The notes: generated by a model not told the origin, from the sequence alone. A stretch of DNA of 64,000 nucleotides from Siphonodentalium dalli (GCA_032622095.1 CP136069.1:67479319-67543318), one strand, 5' to 3'; shown: positions 10,089 to 21,600, counted from the first letter of the stretch. Made by a program: numbers and translations.

Positions 10089-11591
10089 ATGGAGAGTTAT
10101 AACAGTGACTACCATATCACCGACCTTTCAAATGCGACCGGTGTAGCGACCGGTTACGTGTCACACACAAGTGACGATCGGCCTATTCAGCAACTTAATT
10201 ATTCCCGACTGAACAATATGAGCACTGACTTCATTGATCTACATTCGTATATCATCAAATATCTTGAGAGCCCATCAAAAGAAAGTTCAGATTCATGCGA
10301 ACAGCATCTTACGATTGTCCTGCAACACGTCAATACAACCATTAAAGATCGCGTTATCGAATCAATACTCTTTGCAGTTCAAAATGAAAGTTCACTAAAA
10401 GATATACGTGACTACATATTTCTACAAGTCTTGAAATCTGAGAAATACCAATTCGACAAATCACTAGACATTAAATCTCGCATTTCTAACAGAAATTGCG
10501 CACCTGTTAAAGATCGTCTAGCTTGTGATATTTATAACTTGTTGCTGTTCTTAGTTGATGAAAATCCTGATGTTATTGCAGAGCTAATCAGCAAAACTGT
10601 TCGAAGAAAATCTACAACCGTTGTTCCACGTCTCCCAGAATCACAAATCGTAGACTCCAAACTTGATGATTCCAAGCATAAAATTAACGTTCCTAATGCT
10701 ATAATACAGATTCAGAAGGACATAGCTGCAATCAAAACGGAGTATCTGCCTGCAATGAATTATATCAACGAACAGCTTCCAAAGATAAATGGTTTCATTG
10801 TTAATATTGAAAGCAGACTCACAAAAATGGAGGAGCGTCTAAACCCGGATAAATTCATGAAACCATTAAGTGACAGAATAAAAATACTAGAGAATAAATT
10901 CTTAGAACTAACAAATGCCAGTGTAATAAATTCGCAATCAATCTCACGAGTAGAAAGCGACAAACTCGACGGAATAGCTAGGATCAGATCGAATATTAAA
11001 ACAGTCGAAGATGATATTTCTACGGTCCTTGAGAAGGTTGAAAGCTATATAAAAGCCGAGAGGAAACAAGACGCTCAAATCGCCACACTGAAAGATGTAA
11101 TTTCAAAACAGCCTGGAAAATGTTCAAATAACACTCAAAATATTAACATTGACAAAAACGTGTTGGAAACAATGAAACAGAATACAGACAGAATGCAGCA
11201 AGGATTCCGACGCCACACTAACGAGACGTGCAGTAAACTACAGACCATGATTGAAAGTGTGTCGAAATCACATACTGGGTCAATGAATTCCCAAACAGAG
11301 CTGATTAATAGTGTTAAGGTGCTTTGCACTTCTATTCAACAGAGACCTCAACCAAATTCGTATATGTATAAGGAGGATAACCAGAAATCCACAAGTGTTC
11401 ACATTAACAACCAATCAGCAGACGCCTCTATAAACAGCATCCCTGTCGATAATTCCGACCACAGTAGAGAAACCCGTGAAACGAACGAAACGTATTCCAG
11501 AACAATTAACAAGGATCGTGTTCTTAGACAGAGACTTGATGAACCACTGAAACAGCTAAAGTTTTTGTTAGCAACTTTGTTGATGAAGTGA
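10089..11591 (+). CDS. LINE-A copy 2 ORF1: coiled-coil protein (500 aa)
   Basis: I start at the ATG at 10089 (MESYNSD). The frame is open eight codons earlier, but only to a TTG. The N-terminal 160 residues are mixed and partly helical. Residues of roughly 225-350 are rich in heptad-like charged helix (for example MEERLNPDKF, ILENKFLEL, KVESYIKAE) and fit the trimerising coiled coil of LINE ORF1 proteins. No CCHC zinc knuckle is seen. The frame stops at 11589-11591, and a conserved domain follows in other frames. The role, by family, is binding LINE RNA with ORF2 protein. It is the intact reference for the damaged copy 1 ORF1. Confidence 0.85.
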   Translation: MESYNSDYHITDLSNATGVATGYVSHTSDDRPIQQLNYSRLNNMSTDFIDLHSYIIKYLESPSKESSDSCEQHLTIVLQHVNTTIKDRVIESILFAVQNESSLKDIRDYIFLQVLKSEKYQFDKSLDIKSRISNRNCAPVKDRLACDIYNLLLFLVDENPDVIAELISKTVRRKSTTVVPRLPESQIVDSKLDDSKHKINVPNAIIQIQKDIAAIKTEYLPAMNYINEQLPKINGFIVNIESRLTKMEERLNPDKFMKPLSDRIKILENKFLELTNASVINSQSISRVESDKLDGIARIRSNIKTVEDDISTVLEKVESYIKAERKQDAQIATLKDVISKQPGKCSNNTQNINIDKNVLETMKQNTDRMQQGFRRHTNETCSKLQTMIESVSKSHTGSMNSQTELINSVKVLCTSIQQRPQPNSYMYKEDNQKSTSVHINNQSADASINSIPVDNSDHSRETRETNETYSRTINKDRVLRQRLDEPLKQLKFLLATLLMK

Positions 11592-11808
11592 GATCTATGA
11601 CTTGAAGGACGTTCTGACGCAAAATGACATTTCATTCACAAAAATTCTGTTAATGTCAAATAACTCGGCTAGAATCAATGTCTGTGAATCTCAAGTTGAC
11701 CAAGTTACAAGCAGGTATTTTTGGGCAAATCGGATTTATTGTCGGAAATGGATACCTTACAACGAGCATACAACAAAGCGTGAAGAAGAACGCCGTTATT
11801 ATGATTAG
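11555..11808 (+). pseudogene. LINE-A copy 2, out-of-frame C-terminal domain of ORF1
   Basis: The -1 frame near 11560 gives FVSNFVDEVRSM up to a TGA at 11603-11605. A second -1 step near 11600 opens a frame to 11808 with DISFTKILLMSNNSARINV, RYFW and YCRKWIP. LINE-C shows a matching domain, so it is conserved between families. No classical X XXY YYZ slippery heptamer is evident at the first step (the local sequence is aaagtttttg). Two fixed deletions are therefore simpler than programmed frameshifting, though not proven. Confidence 0.6.
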
Positions 11809-11867
11809 TTTGATTGATTGCTTGCCTATAGTGAGCACTATTAATTGTATTAACACGAAGTAATATC

Positions 11868-14800
11868 ATGTCACCACCCTGTCATTCTAACCTACACCAT
11901 AAGTCGTATTTTACTATAACAGGTTTATTGCTGTGCCTACTATCGACATTGTGTATTCATGTATCTCTAAATTATATATCACAATATGTACCGCCGTATT
12001 TGAGCACCACATATATTATCATGACGTCCAATAACTGTAGCCAATTAAAACGGAGCTTCCTAACATGGAATGCCACAGGCCTAATGAGCTCTTCAGCTTA
12101 CCTAACAAGATTTCTTGAATTTAATCATATCGATGTGGTAGGTGTCAGTGAACACTGGCTACATGAACACAATGCAGATTATGCGCAATGTATCAGTAAG
12201 CAATATGATTATCACGTTGTCTGTGACGCCTCGCAACGTCTACCCATGCAGAGGGGTAGATATTCCGGCGGTGTTCTACTTATGTGGCATAAAAAATACG
12301 CAAAATACGTTACCGCTCTTCAAATTCCAGATGATAGGATTGCTGGCATTCAAATGCAAATTAGCCGACATCAGTATCTATATATCTTCCAGATATACCT
12401 TCCTTCTACAAATCACACTCTTGACTTTTACAAAGAGTATTTGCAAAAGGTCAGCACTGTTTTCGATACATATAGTTCGCTGGGCAAAATAATTATGATG
12501 GGAGACTTTAATGCAAATCCGGACAAAAAGGGTCCAAGGAATTCTGCATTCAAGAAATTTGTCAAAGCACTAAAATGTTTCTCTGTGAATCACTCGAGAT
12601 GCAGATACCCAAATAGTTCTACGTGTATTCCGTACAATAGTAATAACGGCACAGTTATTGATCACGTTTTGATTCCCACTGAAGACTCAGCCCTTATACC
12701 AGACATCAATGTTATCGATGACGATTCCCTAAATGTGTCAAATCATCGCCCAATTTTGTTCACAATGCAATTTCCAGTTGACAATCACGGCATTTACAAC
12801 GTCACGAACAATAACTCTAAACCAAATTGGAAAAAAGTTAAATCAGACCCTTCAATTTTGCAAAATTATCGCAATGCTCTTGACTTAAAGCTATGTGATA
12901 GTAAAACTGACATTATTAACGTATCTGAAGTTGATGTTATATATAATGAGATTGTAAGCGCGATAACATATGCATCTGATCAGTGTATACCCCGCAAGAG
13001 GTTCTCAAAACACCTCAAACCGTTCTGGAATAAAGAACTTAATAGCTTGCATAAAGGAATGAAAAAGTATCGATCTATTTGGATCAGGGATGGCCGACCC
13101 CGTGCTTGCTCTGGTGCTATAAGCTACACAAACTATAAAAACGCAAAGGCACACTTTCGAAGGTTGTATCGTTTGAAATCTTATAAGTACATTCAGGAAA
13201 TAAATCATGAAATTGATCACAAAGCTGAAGTTGACCACGACTCATTCTTTAGGTTATTCAATCTGAAACGGTCTAAACGAGTCAGCCCCAATAATATGTT
13301 TCATCACGATGGAAAACTCTTAAGGGATCCTGAAGACATTGTGTGCGCATGGGGTGATTACTTTGAACAATTATATACGCCACTGACCTCAGAAGAATTT
13401 GATCAAACGCATTATACCTCAGTAAATAGTTTTGTCAATGACATAATACAAGAAAAGGCACCTTCTTCTATTGATAAACTCATTCTCTTCCCAGTTACAT
13501 GTCAAGAACTCAAATCTGTGTATAAGTCTCTAAGCTTAAATAAAGCTGTAGGGTGGGATAACGTAGCATACGAGCATATTATATACGGCAGCGACTTACT
13601 CACAAATATTTTATCAACCTGCTTATCCGGAATATTTAAATATGGTAAAGTTCCAAAAAATGCAAAGAAAGGAATAATTATAACTCTACACAAAGGCGGT
13701 TCCAAAAGCAAAGATGACTTTAATAACTATAGAGCAATTACATTGATGCCTGCCCTATACAAAATTACTGAACGTGTGCTTCTGAACCGAATCGAGAAAT
13801 TCTCTCCCCGTACTCTAGAAGTTGACCCATTGCAGCACGGGTTCCAAAAATGTTTGAGCTCAAATATGGTGTCGTACATGACACTAGAATGTATTGATTA
13901 TGCTAAAGATGTTGGTCACAAAATGTACGCATGTTTCCTGGACGCAATGAAGGCCTTTGACACGGTGTGGATCAACGGGTTGTTGTACAAACTATATGAT
14001 CGCGGCATTCAAGGCCTCTCGTTTTCTCTTATACATAGCCTGATATCTGATGTCCAATGTTCAGTTAGGTATAACGGTACATCATCCCGTTGGTTCACAG
14101 TGTGTCAAGGAGCAAGGCAGGGGGGAATATTATCCCCTTCATACTATATGATCTATGTGAACGACCTCATACTACAGCTGAGGAACTCAAGAAATGGTCT
14201 AAACTTATATGGTATAGATTGTTCCAGCCCAACGCTAGCTGACGATATGTTATTACTTTCACTTACTATGACTGGGTTACGTAATCTTTGCGACATCTGC
14301 TACCGTTACAGCACGGTGTGGCGCTATATGTACAACCCATCAAAATGTTCCGTTATTGTATTCAATGAATCTAAGGCGCGTGCAAACAAAACTGACCGTA
14401 GATGGCATATTGGACCATCTGTAATACCGGAAGTGGAAGAAGTTACCCATCTTGGTATTCCTTTAAATAAGTATGATTTAAATGGTGCATTTGTAGATAC
14501 AATTTGTCGCAAAATCAGGGGCACCTATCTCATGTTATCTAATGCTGGCCTTTACGCCGGTGGGATAACGCCTCTGAGCTGTAAGACAATATACGAATCT
14601 ATTGTCATCTCAAAGTCGCTATTTGGCGCAGAATTACTATGGAACCTGGCACATAAACATGAGGAAGCTCTTGAAAAATGCCATAGATTTTGTCTGAAAC
14701 AGGTTCAGGGTTTACCTACGCGTGCTAGAACAGTTATCGTCCATGGGCTCATAGGAGTTCACCCTATTATGAGCTATATAGATAAACGAAAACTATCGTT

Positions 14801-15509
14801 CCTTAGTTCAATGTGTAATCTGGAACAAATTAAAACGGCCAAGGAAATTTTCATTTTCCGTCTTTATCAACACGCACTTGCTCCAACTACTTCTTGTAAA
14901 AATTTCTCCTCGGATATCATGGTAACAATGAATAAATACAAACTGGTAGACTACTTGCGTCTGTATTTGAAGGAATCAGTATTTCCTTCTAAAGAGAAAT
15001 GGAAACAATTAACTAAAGCTCTCATTAATGAGACTGAGAGCGCGGCCTGGTCCGAGAGAATTCATGCTGATAACTCCTTAATTCGATTCTCGAAGATTCA
15101 GACCACGTTCGAAGTCTCGCATCTGTGGAAATTGTGCCGCCTGTTTCCAGAAAATAAATTGTCTTATTACAAAATGGCACAAATTATACAATTCTCCTGC
15201 GTTCCGTGTGATACAGGTATTTGTTCAAATTGCTCTCGCGCGTACTCCGACTACATGCGGCATGCAATAGTCCAGTGTTCTTCATTAACGTGTATCCGTG
15301 ACGAAATAGAATTTTCTGTTTTGTGTAGATTTGGAGTTCAAATTTACATACGCTCTGATTCTCTTTCAGATGAAGATAAATTATTATTCTTCTTGACGGC
15401 AAAATTTGAAGAAATTGCCTCTTATGTCGAAGATATCAACGACTTTGCAAATTTCATAATTAATTGCACTTGTAAACTATGGGAAGAATATCATTGCCTC
15501 TCTGTTTGA
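11868..15509 (+). CDS. LINE-A copy 2 ORF2: endonuclease-reverse transcriptase (1213 aa)
   Basis: Open and, unlike copy 1, with the motif residues W97 (SEHWL) and H657 (DPLQHGF). Domains in order: hydrophobic segment 14-35; APE-type endonuclease about 60-300 (TWN, GDFN, DHVLIP, SNHRP); reverse transcriptase about 530-830 (KGGSKSKDDFNNYRAITLMP, LDA..AFD, GARQGGILSP, LADDM); and a C-terminal Cys/His motif 1111-1137. The inter-ORF gap is 276 nt. The start could instead be Met52 (12021), directly before the endonuclease. The leader is nevertheless kept open and is hydrophobic in LINE-C as well, which favours the longer form. The 1213-aa length is typical of a LINE ORF2 without an RNase H domain, and none is recognised. 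Confidence 0.93.
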   Translation: MSPPCHSNLHHKSYFTITGLLLCLLSTLCIHVSLNYISQYVPPYLSTTYIIMTSNNCSQLKRSFLTWNATGLMSSSAYLTRFLEFNHIDVVGVSEHWLHEHNADYAQCISKQYDYHVVCDASQRLPMQRGRYSGGVLLMWHKKYAKYVTALQIPDDRIAGIQMQISRHQYLYIFQIYLPSTNHTLDFYKEYLQKVSTVFDTYSSLGKIIMMGDFNANPDKKGPRNSAFKKFVKALKCFSVNHSRCRYPNSSTCIPYNSNNGTVIDHVLIPTEDSALIPDINVIDDDSLNVSNHRPILFTMQFPVDNHGIYNVTNNNSKPNWKKVKSDPSILQNYRNALDLKLCDSKTDIINVSEVDVIYNEIVSAITYASDQCIPRKRFSKHLKPFWNKELNSLHKGMKKYRSIWIRDGRPRACSGAISYTNYKNAKAHFRRLYRLKSYKYIQEINHEIDHKAEVDHDSFFRLFNLKRSKRVSPNNMFHHDGKLLRDPEDIVCAWGDYFEQLYTPLTSEEFDQTHYTSVNSFVNDIIQEKAPSSIDKLILFPVTCQELKSVYKSLSLNKAVGWDNVAYEHIIYGSDLLTNILSTCLSGIFKYGKVPKNAKKGIIITLHKGGSKSKDDFNNYRAITLMPALYKITERVLLNRIEKFSPRTLEVDPLQHGFQKCLSSNMVSYMTLECIDYAKDVGHKMYACFLDAMKAFDTVWINGLLYKLYDRGIQGLSFSLIHSLISDVQCSVRYNGTSSRWFTVCQGARQGGILSPSYYMIYVNDLILQLRNSRNGLNLYGIDCSSPTLADDMLLLSLTMTGLRNLCDICYRYSTVWRYMYNPSKCSVIVFNESKARANKTDRRWHIGPSVIPEVEEVTHLGIPLNKYDLNGAFVDTICRKIRGTYLMLSNAGLYAGGITPLSCKTIYESIVISKSLFGAELLWNLAHKHEEALEKCHRFCLKQVQGLPTRARTVIVHGLIGVHPIMSYIDKRKLSFLSSMCNLEQIKTAKEIFIFRLYQHALAPTTSCKNFSSDIMVTMNKYKLVDYLRLYLKESVFPSKEKWKQLTKALINETESAAWSERIHADNSLIRFSKIQTTFEVSHLWKLCRLFPENKLSYYKMAQIIQFSCVPCDTGICSNCSRAYSDYMRHAIVQCSSLTCIRDEIEFSVLCRFGVQIYIRSDSLSDEDKLLFFLTAKFEEIASYVEDINDFANFIINCTCKLWEEYHCLSV

Positions 15510-15618
15510 ATTGTAGTTAAACAATTTATAGTATACGCTAGTAATGACATAATGCTATACATAACTCATAGAATCCATAGAATCCGAAGACACGACAAAT
15601 GAGTAAATATATATACTT

Positions 15619-15744
15619 GAGTGGTGCTGGGGAAATGGTCGGCTCCGAGTCGGTAAGACTGCACAAAGGCATTGGTGTTTGTGGGTCTTCCAGAGAGAGA
15701 GATCCCCGATTTGGGTCCAACTCCGGATTGGTCGTCTCGGAGTA
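15619..15744 (+). other. Conserved structured block in the LINE-A 3' UTR (copy 2)
   Basis: Identical to 7409-7534, and differs by only a handful of bases from the LINE-C block (reverse complement of 41641-41767). An antisense open frame crosses it, but two of the three clear differences inside that frame change the residue, so selection for a protein is not supported. Confidence 0.7.
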
Positions 15745-15916
15745 TGCTATTTCTCTGGTCCCAGTTCTTTATATATAAAGATCTATATAACCGTATAATA
15801 ACACATCACATTTAGCCTGTCGTGGAGAGCCAATTAGATATTTGACCATATGTTCATTCCATTACACGATAACGCTACATTGCCATTCTGGTCGTCTGTC
15901 TCTGTCTATACATATA

Positions 15917-16130
15917 ACGAATGTGGGTCTGTTAGTATGAATACTTCATGCATGTAATTCGCCAATGTTTTGTGTGTGTCTGTTAGTATGAATGCTTCTG
16001 GGAGTTTGTTTGTTATAAATGGAAGTCATGCATGTAATTCTCCAATGTTATAGATGTGTGTCTGTTAGTATGAATGCTTCTATGTGTATGGTTGTTGCAA
16101 ATGGAAATCATGTATGTAATTCTCATGTTC
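15917..16130 (+). repeat. Degenerate tandem repeat in the 3' UTR (copy 2)
   Basis: Same three-unit array as 7707-7920, built around tctgttagtatgaatgcttc. Confidence 0.65.
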
Positions 16131-16466
16131 ACCACTTAGATGATGACTGTAAATATGTTGACTTTTGTTACCTGATTATGTTCTTATAATTTATATTAAT
16201 TGTATGCATTCTCTAAATATCTCCATGAATGGAGGAAATAAAGAATATATATATATAATATTATTGACGCTGTGTGCGCACTCCGATTGAGATGTGTACT
16301 GTACGAAGAAGCTTGTCGATTTCATCATGTTGATTTCATTCATAAAAATGTCATCATGTCGATTTCAGCGAAACTCGACGAGCAACGTCATCATGTAGCT
16401 TTCACCATTGGCCGAATTTGCGATAACCTGAATGTATCTTCTGCTTTGTTCATAAGTATGTATTTC

Positions 16467-18797
16467 TTATCGATTCGTGAAAATAGAGGGATATCTGAGG
16501 ATTATCAGATTCACGTATGTACGATGTAATATTAGAATAATTTAAACGCGATATAATAACGTTTGCTTGCATCACGAATTTCGATTTCGACTCCAGCATG
16601 GTCTCCAGCCCAGCCAGAGTGATTGAGATTTTCCCATTGCACGGGACATTTATATTTTAGGCCACTCCATTGCAAATATTTGACAGTCCATAATATGTTA
16701 TAATTATATTCTCAATAAAATGTAAACCGCGGCTGCGAATGAACTTCACTGTGCATAATTCCGATAGTAACTCCCCTCAGTTGGAACGCCGGCCATTGAA
16801 AGATTGAAAGACGCACACGGTTATTTCAGATTACGACATTAATGCTTTAAGCCACCGATTTACTGTGCGACAAAAGCGCTCGCAAAAATTCAAAACAGAA
16901 GTGTCGTATTAGATAATAATTGGTGACGTCACAAAATCAGATATAGTCTATATACGACCCAAAGCTTCTGGTGTTGGTTCGTTAGAATAGGCAGTTATGG
17001 TATAAAAAGGTTTATAGATATGATGCAGTAAATCGACCCAAGCACATGCGCGAGATGAACCGACTAAACGTGAACTGGTAGTTAAACTGTTGTAGCAAAG
17101 AAACTGTCTGTGCAAAGCAGACATTGGTTGAGACAAAACTGAGCTAGATGCGTGTTCAAATAATAAAAGCACCCTAGGGGAAATGTTTGTTAATTTAAAA
17201 CACGTATAATTAGCATAACAATACAGGTGATATAAATATATCAATAGCAAATAATAAAATTAATTTATCAAGGTTTCACACAATTCTGGGTAAACCAGAC
17301 TCGAATAGCTACGCAATACTTGGTCTGGAGAAAATGCCTGTGTCTCCTATTACCAAATAGCTCTGGGTCGATATAACAAGAAAACCAATGTCAGAAATGG
17401 TAACGCGCTCAAGATCATATATTATATACCCATGATTGTAATTATAGAATATAAACTATATTGGTTTCGTGAATGACCAACTCAGAATTCCGTTAAAATA
17501 ACAATAACAACCAACGAACAATAACAATAACAATTAACGAACCGGCGGCCGACTCGGCCGTCTCCGACCACAGCTCCAAGCCCCCAGTGGCGGCCTTTGG
17601 TATTGACAAGTATTTGATGGGGGTTTGTCTATAAAAGTTGAAATATACGACTTACAAATTATCTTTTTCATTTCTTTTATTTGTAATTGACATAGCTTGT
17701 CACAAACCAAAAATCAACATTGTTGACATAATAATGTAAAGGACAATAAACGAAATTGAAATTCCCAACTACACCTAAATTGCCTCCGGGTCGCCCAGAC
17801 CAAACGAGAATATCTACATTAGTATACCCGCGGAGCGCGAAATAACTTCTCGTGCGTCCCAAAACTCCAGGCAAAGTTATCTCCAATCGCTCCGCTGAGA
17901 TAACGTAGAGGGCGCTGTATGGAGTTTGGTGCGTCCCATGCATTACGACACCACATCACTTACATAGCTTTACCAATGACATATATCGCCTGCATAATTA
18001 TTATCCGATGCTTCAAACTGACGCTATTTTCAGTTATGTGGAAATCTGCGACTGTTTTGAGATTCCAACACTGGCCCGAATGGCTACATCGCTTTGTTGA
18101 TACAAGTTGTGATTGGCTGCGACTGACGTAATGCTCGCTTTTGGTAATAGTGATCCCCCCAAATATTCCAGATTATAGCTGTCGAGTCTGTGTTTTAACC
18201 AGAACAGGGTTTCACATCGAGATAGTAAAGGTAGCTTCTATTGTCTGATTTGGTATTGGCAAGTATTTGATGGGGGTTTGTGCAGCGTGTTCTCGTGAAA
18301 ATAAGCTCATATTGAACACACACAAAATAAATAAATAAACCCATATCGGCATTAATTGAATCTAAATTACGCTAAATCGACTTACCAGATGTACGCTTTT
18401 TATAATGTGTTTTCATTGTGGCCCGCGCCAAACACGGAATAACTGGTATAAGTCCACTTTGGGCTTATTTCAGAATCAATAAGTCCAATATGAACCTATT
18501 TGCAGGAGGACACGTTGTTTTATGAGATCCTTTATCAATTCACAAAGTTGACAGTTGGATACTGTGCATCATGGGTATATACTAAAGGGCATCCAATCAT
18601 GACATACGATTACCGTGATACACATATCCAAAGACGGCGCGGCTATGGCTTTCATTCTGAGGATAATAACTCTGCAGAAGATGATTAAACAAAGGTCTTT
18701 TAACAATCAATAAGATGATCAAAGTCATGTAAATTGGATACTACTCATAACGGTATAGTATAGACAGCTTTAAGAATAAAGTTTAAAAGCTAATAGT
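16467..18797. other. Spacer without a recognisable gene
   Basis: Nothing coding is convincing. Two details are visible. About 75 bp at 17366-17445 (acaagaaaacca, gtcagaaatggtaacg, caagat) match the 3' flank of the LINE fragment at 32926-32996, so this is a scrap of that family's tail. A 33-bp direct repeat (tttggtattg(a/g)caag, then tatttgatgggggtttgt) occurs at about 17596-17629 and 18249-18281. Confidence 0.5.
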
Positions 18798-18970
18798 TCC
18801 TCGTGGCGACATCACATTTTCTGATAATGGCCCATTTCATTGATTGTATTCACTATTCTGTGGAAGTGTGAAAACTCACCATGCTGGGCTGATACGGTAC
18901 GAGATAAGTGCTCATCCTATACAACTGCTTTCCAACAAATCGATTGGATTCGTAAGTAAGACAACACGGC
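18798..18970 (+). pseudogene. Possible retroelement integrase scrap
   Basis: Translation from 18798 gives PRGDITFSDNGPFH and, after a stop, residues that could be a degraded SNGF-type segment. SDNGPxF is the signature around the second catalytic Asp of retroviral-type and Ty3/gypsy integrases. The fragment is short, frameshifted, and without RT or LTRs nearby, so chance similarity is possible. Confidence 0.35.
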
Positions 18971-20018
18971 TTTACACCTGGCCACATGTATGTTTACTGC
19001 TAATACAGGACCAGTTTCCGGGACCTACGTCACAAATCAAATAACTGAAATTGACAAAGGAAATATATTGTGCCCCAAGATTGAACATCAAACACACCTC
19101 AACCATATAATAGATGTTCTTAAAATACACATGATCCCTTTCACTCGTATGTGCAACAAAAAAGAGCGTCCCACTTTAACACTCGCATCGTTACTGACAT
19201 AATACGTTAAAGGGGAGTTCACCATTTCCAATACCTCCTCACTTCTAACGGTCATAATGTTCAAACGCCTGAACCGAGTAAAAGTTATATTTGACAATCT
19301 GGTACAGACTTCCAGGATAAACTGTTCGACGACTTGCAAACAACATATCCTCGCGGAAATACGCACATAGTCGACCTATAATGTGAAATAGGTAAATAAT
19401 GTGATTATTTGATTCTGAAATAAGCAGATACTGATGCGCACATAATCTGCTTAGAATCGACTTACTATGAGTCGATAATAATGTGACTATTAAGTATGTT
19501 ATTATTTTCAGCACATTATCGACTCAAAGTGAGGCAGATTATCTAATCTAACTAAAACAAATTCTATTTTTAGCAGATAATGTGTTGATTTTCGGAAGAA
19601 CAGGCTGCTTATAAAATAGTTTATGAAAAAAAAAAATAGCGGACAGCATCGGTTCGATGTGTCCACGCTTTACTACAGGAGAACATATACCGCCGGTTTC
19701 AAACTCAATATTTATCGATAAAATTCCACCTTTTACACAACACTTCCACAATCGACAAATCTAATGTTAATCTGACCAAATCAATCGGTTATTTGAATCC
19801 AAGTCTCCACCTTTTTCCTATATTTCCGTGAGTTCGTCTTACTATAGTGGACTGACAATGTCGATCACAAGACTTTCGCTCAATATTTAAGTTTACCGTC
19901 GCGGCGATCATCATACTTGAGAGAGACTGAGTAACGTTCTCTATGTCGGTGGGACATGCGTTTGATATCAGGTCGAATTTCTCGTTCAATTGACTAATCG
20001 CGCACGCTTCGATGCTTT
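18971..20018. other. Spacer with an imperfect palindrome at 19430-19595
   Basis: No gene is recognised. Between about 19430 and 19595, cacataatctgc and gcagataatgtg face each other, with inner tcgactt/gagtcga motifs. This is an imperfect inverted repeat of about 160 bp that could be an old MITE. Confidence 0.4.
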
Positions 20019-20134
20019 GTTGAAATATAATTTTATCGCCAGTCATGCGGGGAGGCTTGGTTGTAATATAATTTTATCGCCAGTCATGCGGGGAGGCTTG
20101 GTTGTAATATAATATTATCATGCGGGGAGGCTTG
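20019..20134 (+). repeat. 41-bp minisatellite, 2.8 copies
   Basis: Unit gttgtaatataattttatcg followed by ccagtcatgcggggaggcttg, at 20019-20059, 20060-20100 and a shortened third copy 20101-20134. The first two copies differ by one base. Confidence 0.85.
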
Positions 20135-20404
20135 GAATTGTCAGATCGTTTGTTTTGTCTGGGTTTGTTTGTTTTCACTTCATTATCTCCCATAATTCAT
20201 ATTTCCATGGATTTTACCCCTTTGGCTAAAATCAACTCGCACAAGTGACGCAGAGCGTTACCAGCCAATCGGATTGGAGCAAAAGATAACGCACGTGATT
20301 TGTGCTCTCGCTCCACATAATACTTCACTTTTCAACTGTGGCGCTATATTGTTAACACATTTTAGCTCAGGTGAAATTGTTTTATTGATGACTTAAGTGG
20401 GTAT

Positions 20405-21600
20405 GCATTATGTTCGCATTCGGAGGAATCAGTGATCTGATCTCCCAAACCAGTCACATGCTGTTGAGTCGACAGATTGCCCCATAAGTCCACGACGTTC
20501 TAGGTCGGTGGCGACGGGTAGCGACAATGATTGCATTAGTTTGCACGACCCAGAGACTGCGGATAGTGATTCTGCCAATGGGTCGGAAGATATCGAGGTC
20601 ACAAAAGACGCTCGCAGTTTTACAACACAAAAAACTGGCTGATATATTTGGACAAAAAAAAGCTTCAAATTAAATAAACAGTCCACGACACAGGGACTTA
20701 GATCGACAGTGTCCAAGAAGACTTGTTGACAACAAGTTTTCGAACAAAAGTTCCGTCTTTTCTCACGGCCTTTACATGGGAAACATTTGACAAATTTCCC
20801 GTGAATTAAGACACAGCAACAGTGTTGACTATTCCGTCACTTGATACTTTAGTCTGCGGTGCCAAAGCTAAGGAATATGGATCAAAGTATGTGGCCAAGG
20901 GTCGTTTTTCGTCAGTTCCTCGTTTGCATTCACAACCATTGAAGCCAATAGAACAAGTCGCTTACAATGGACACCAAGCAGGCCGTTTGTCCATAGTAAC
21001 ACAGTTATACACACAAGTGTTGGAAAAGTTGTTGATGTTACTGGAATCGGATGACTATTTCGCAATTAAAAGACATTTTTTATATTTCCACAAAGGTTTG
21101 GACCAAGTAGGTCGAACCAGTGCTTTCCGCCACATAATTCGCGATCATATGCATTGGACGATTGTGGTTGGTTTGATTCCGACACGAATGGGGAAATGGC
21201 TAAATTGCGTTTGGCCGACGAGGGCGTGTTCGGAAGTGATCTGGAACCACTCTTGAAGGCCGGGCGTGAAAGACGGAAACGGGATCAGGAATTATTACCG
21301 GAATGTAAATCTTCCGCTAAGGACCGGCTATGGAAGGAGCACTCCTACAACTCACTTCCGGATTCGAAACGCCATGCAACAACACATTCCGCTTCTGTGA
21401 CGTTGAGTTCTGCCGGAATGTCTGAGACCAATGCTGATAAAGGATCGCATTTTCGGATCCCTAAGTTATCTAAAACTGGACAATCTTCAAGTTTTCCAGC
21501 AGAGGCCGTCCTGGTCGTGAACGAGGCGTGGCGGTCCGAGCGGACGATCCAATTGGCAGTCGAGATGATCCATTACATGTAAGTATCGTTTTACCAGTAA
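20405..21600 (+). pseudogene. DIRS-like gag region, frameshifted
   Basis: An acidic segment (HDPETADSDSANGSEDIEV, about 20545-20600) is followed by stops, then an open stretch at 20822-21150 with GAKAKEYGSKYVAKGRFSSV, and after a frame change WFDSDTNGEMAKLRLADEGV up to about 21580. The order, with an acidic N-terminus and a hydrophilic middle directly before a DIRS RT, fits the gag-like ORF of DIRS elements. The boundaries are approximate. I recognise it by position and style more than by a domain. Confidence 0.5.

Larger units (their letters stand above)
9491..16256 (+). mobile_element. LINE-A copy 2, apparently full length and open
   Basis: Same plan as copy 1, with about 600 nt before ORF1, both ORFs open, and the 3' hairpin, AATAAA and AT tail ending near 16256. 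The exact 5' end cannot be fixed because copy 1 is cut by the gap at the same point. This is the best candidate in the window for a recently active element. The apparent C-terminal ORF1 domain is nevertheless out of frame here too. Confidence 0.93.

Noticed and set aside
11555-11605. Programmed -1 ribosomal frameshift at the end of ORF1
   Set aside because: No proper slippery heptamer was found at the first step, and two shifts would be needed. Fixed deletions are simpler, so it is kept only as an alternative.
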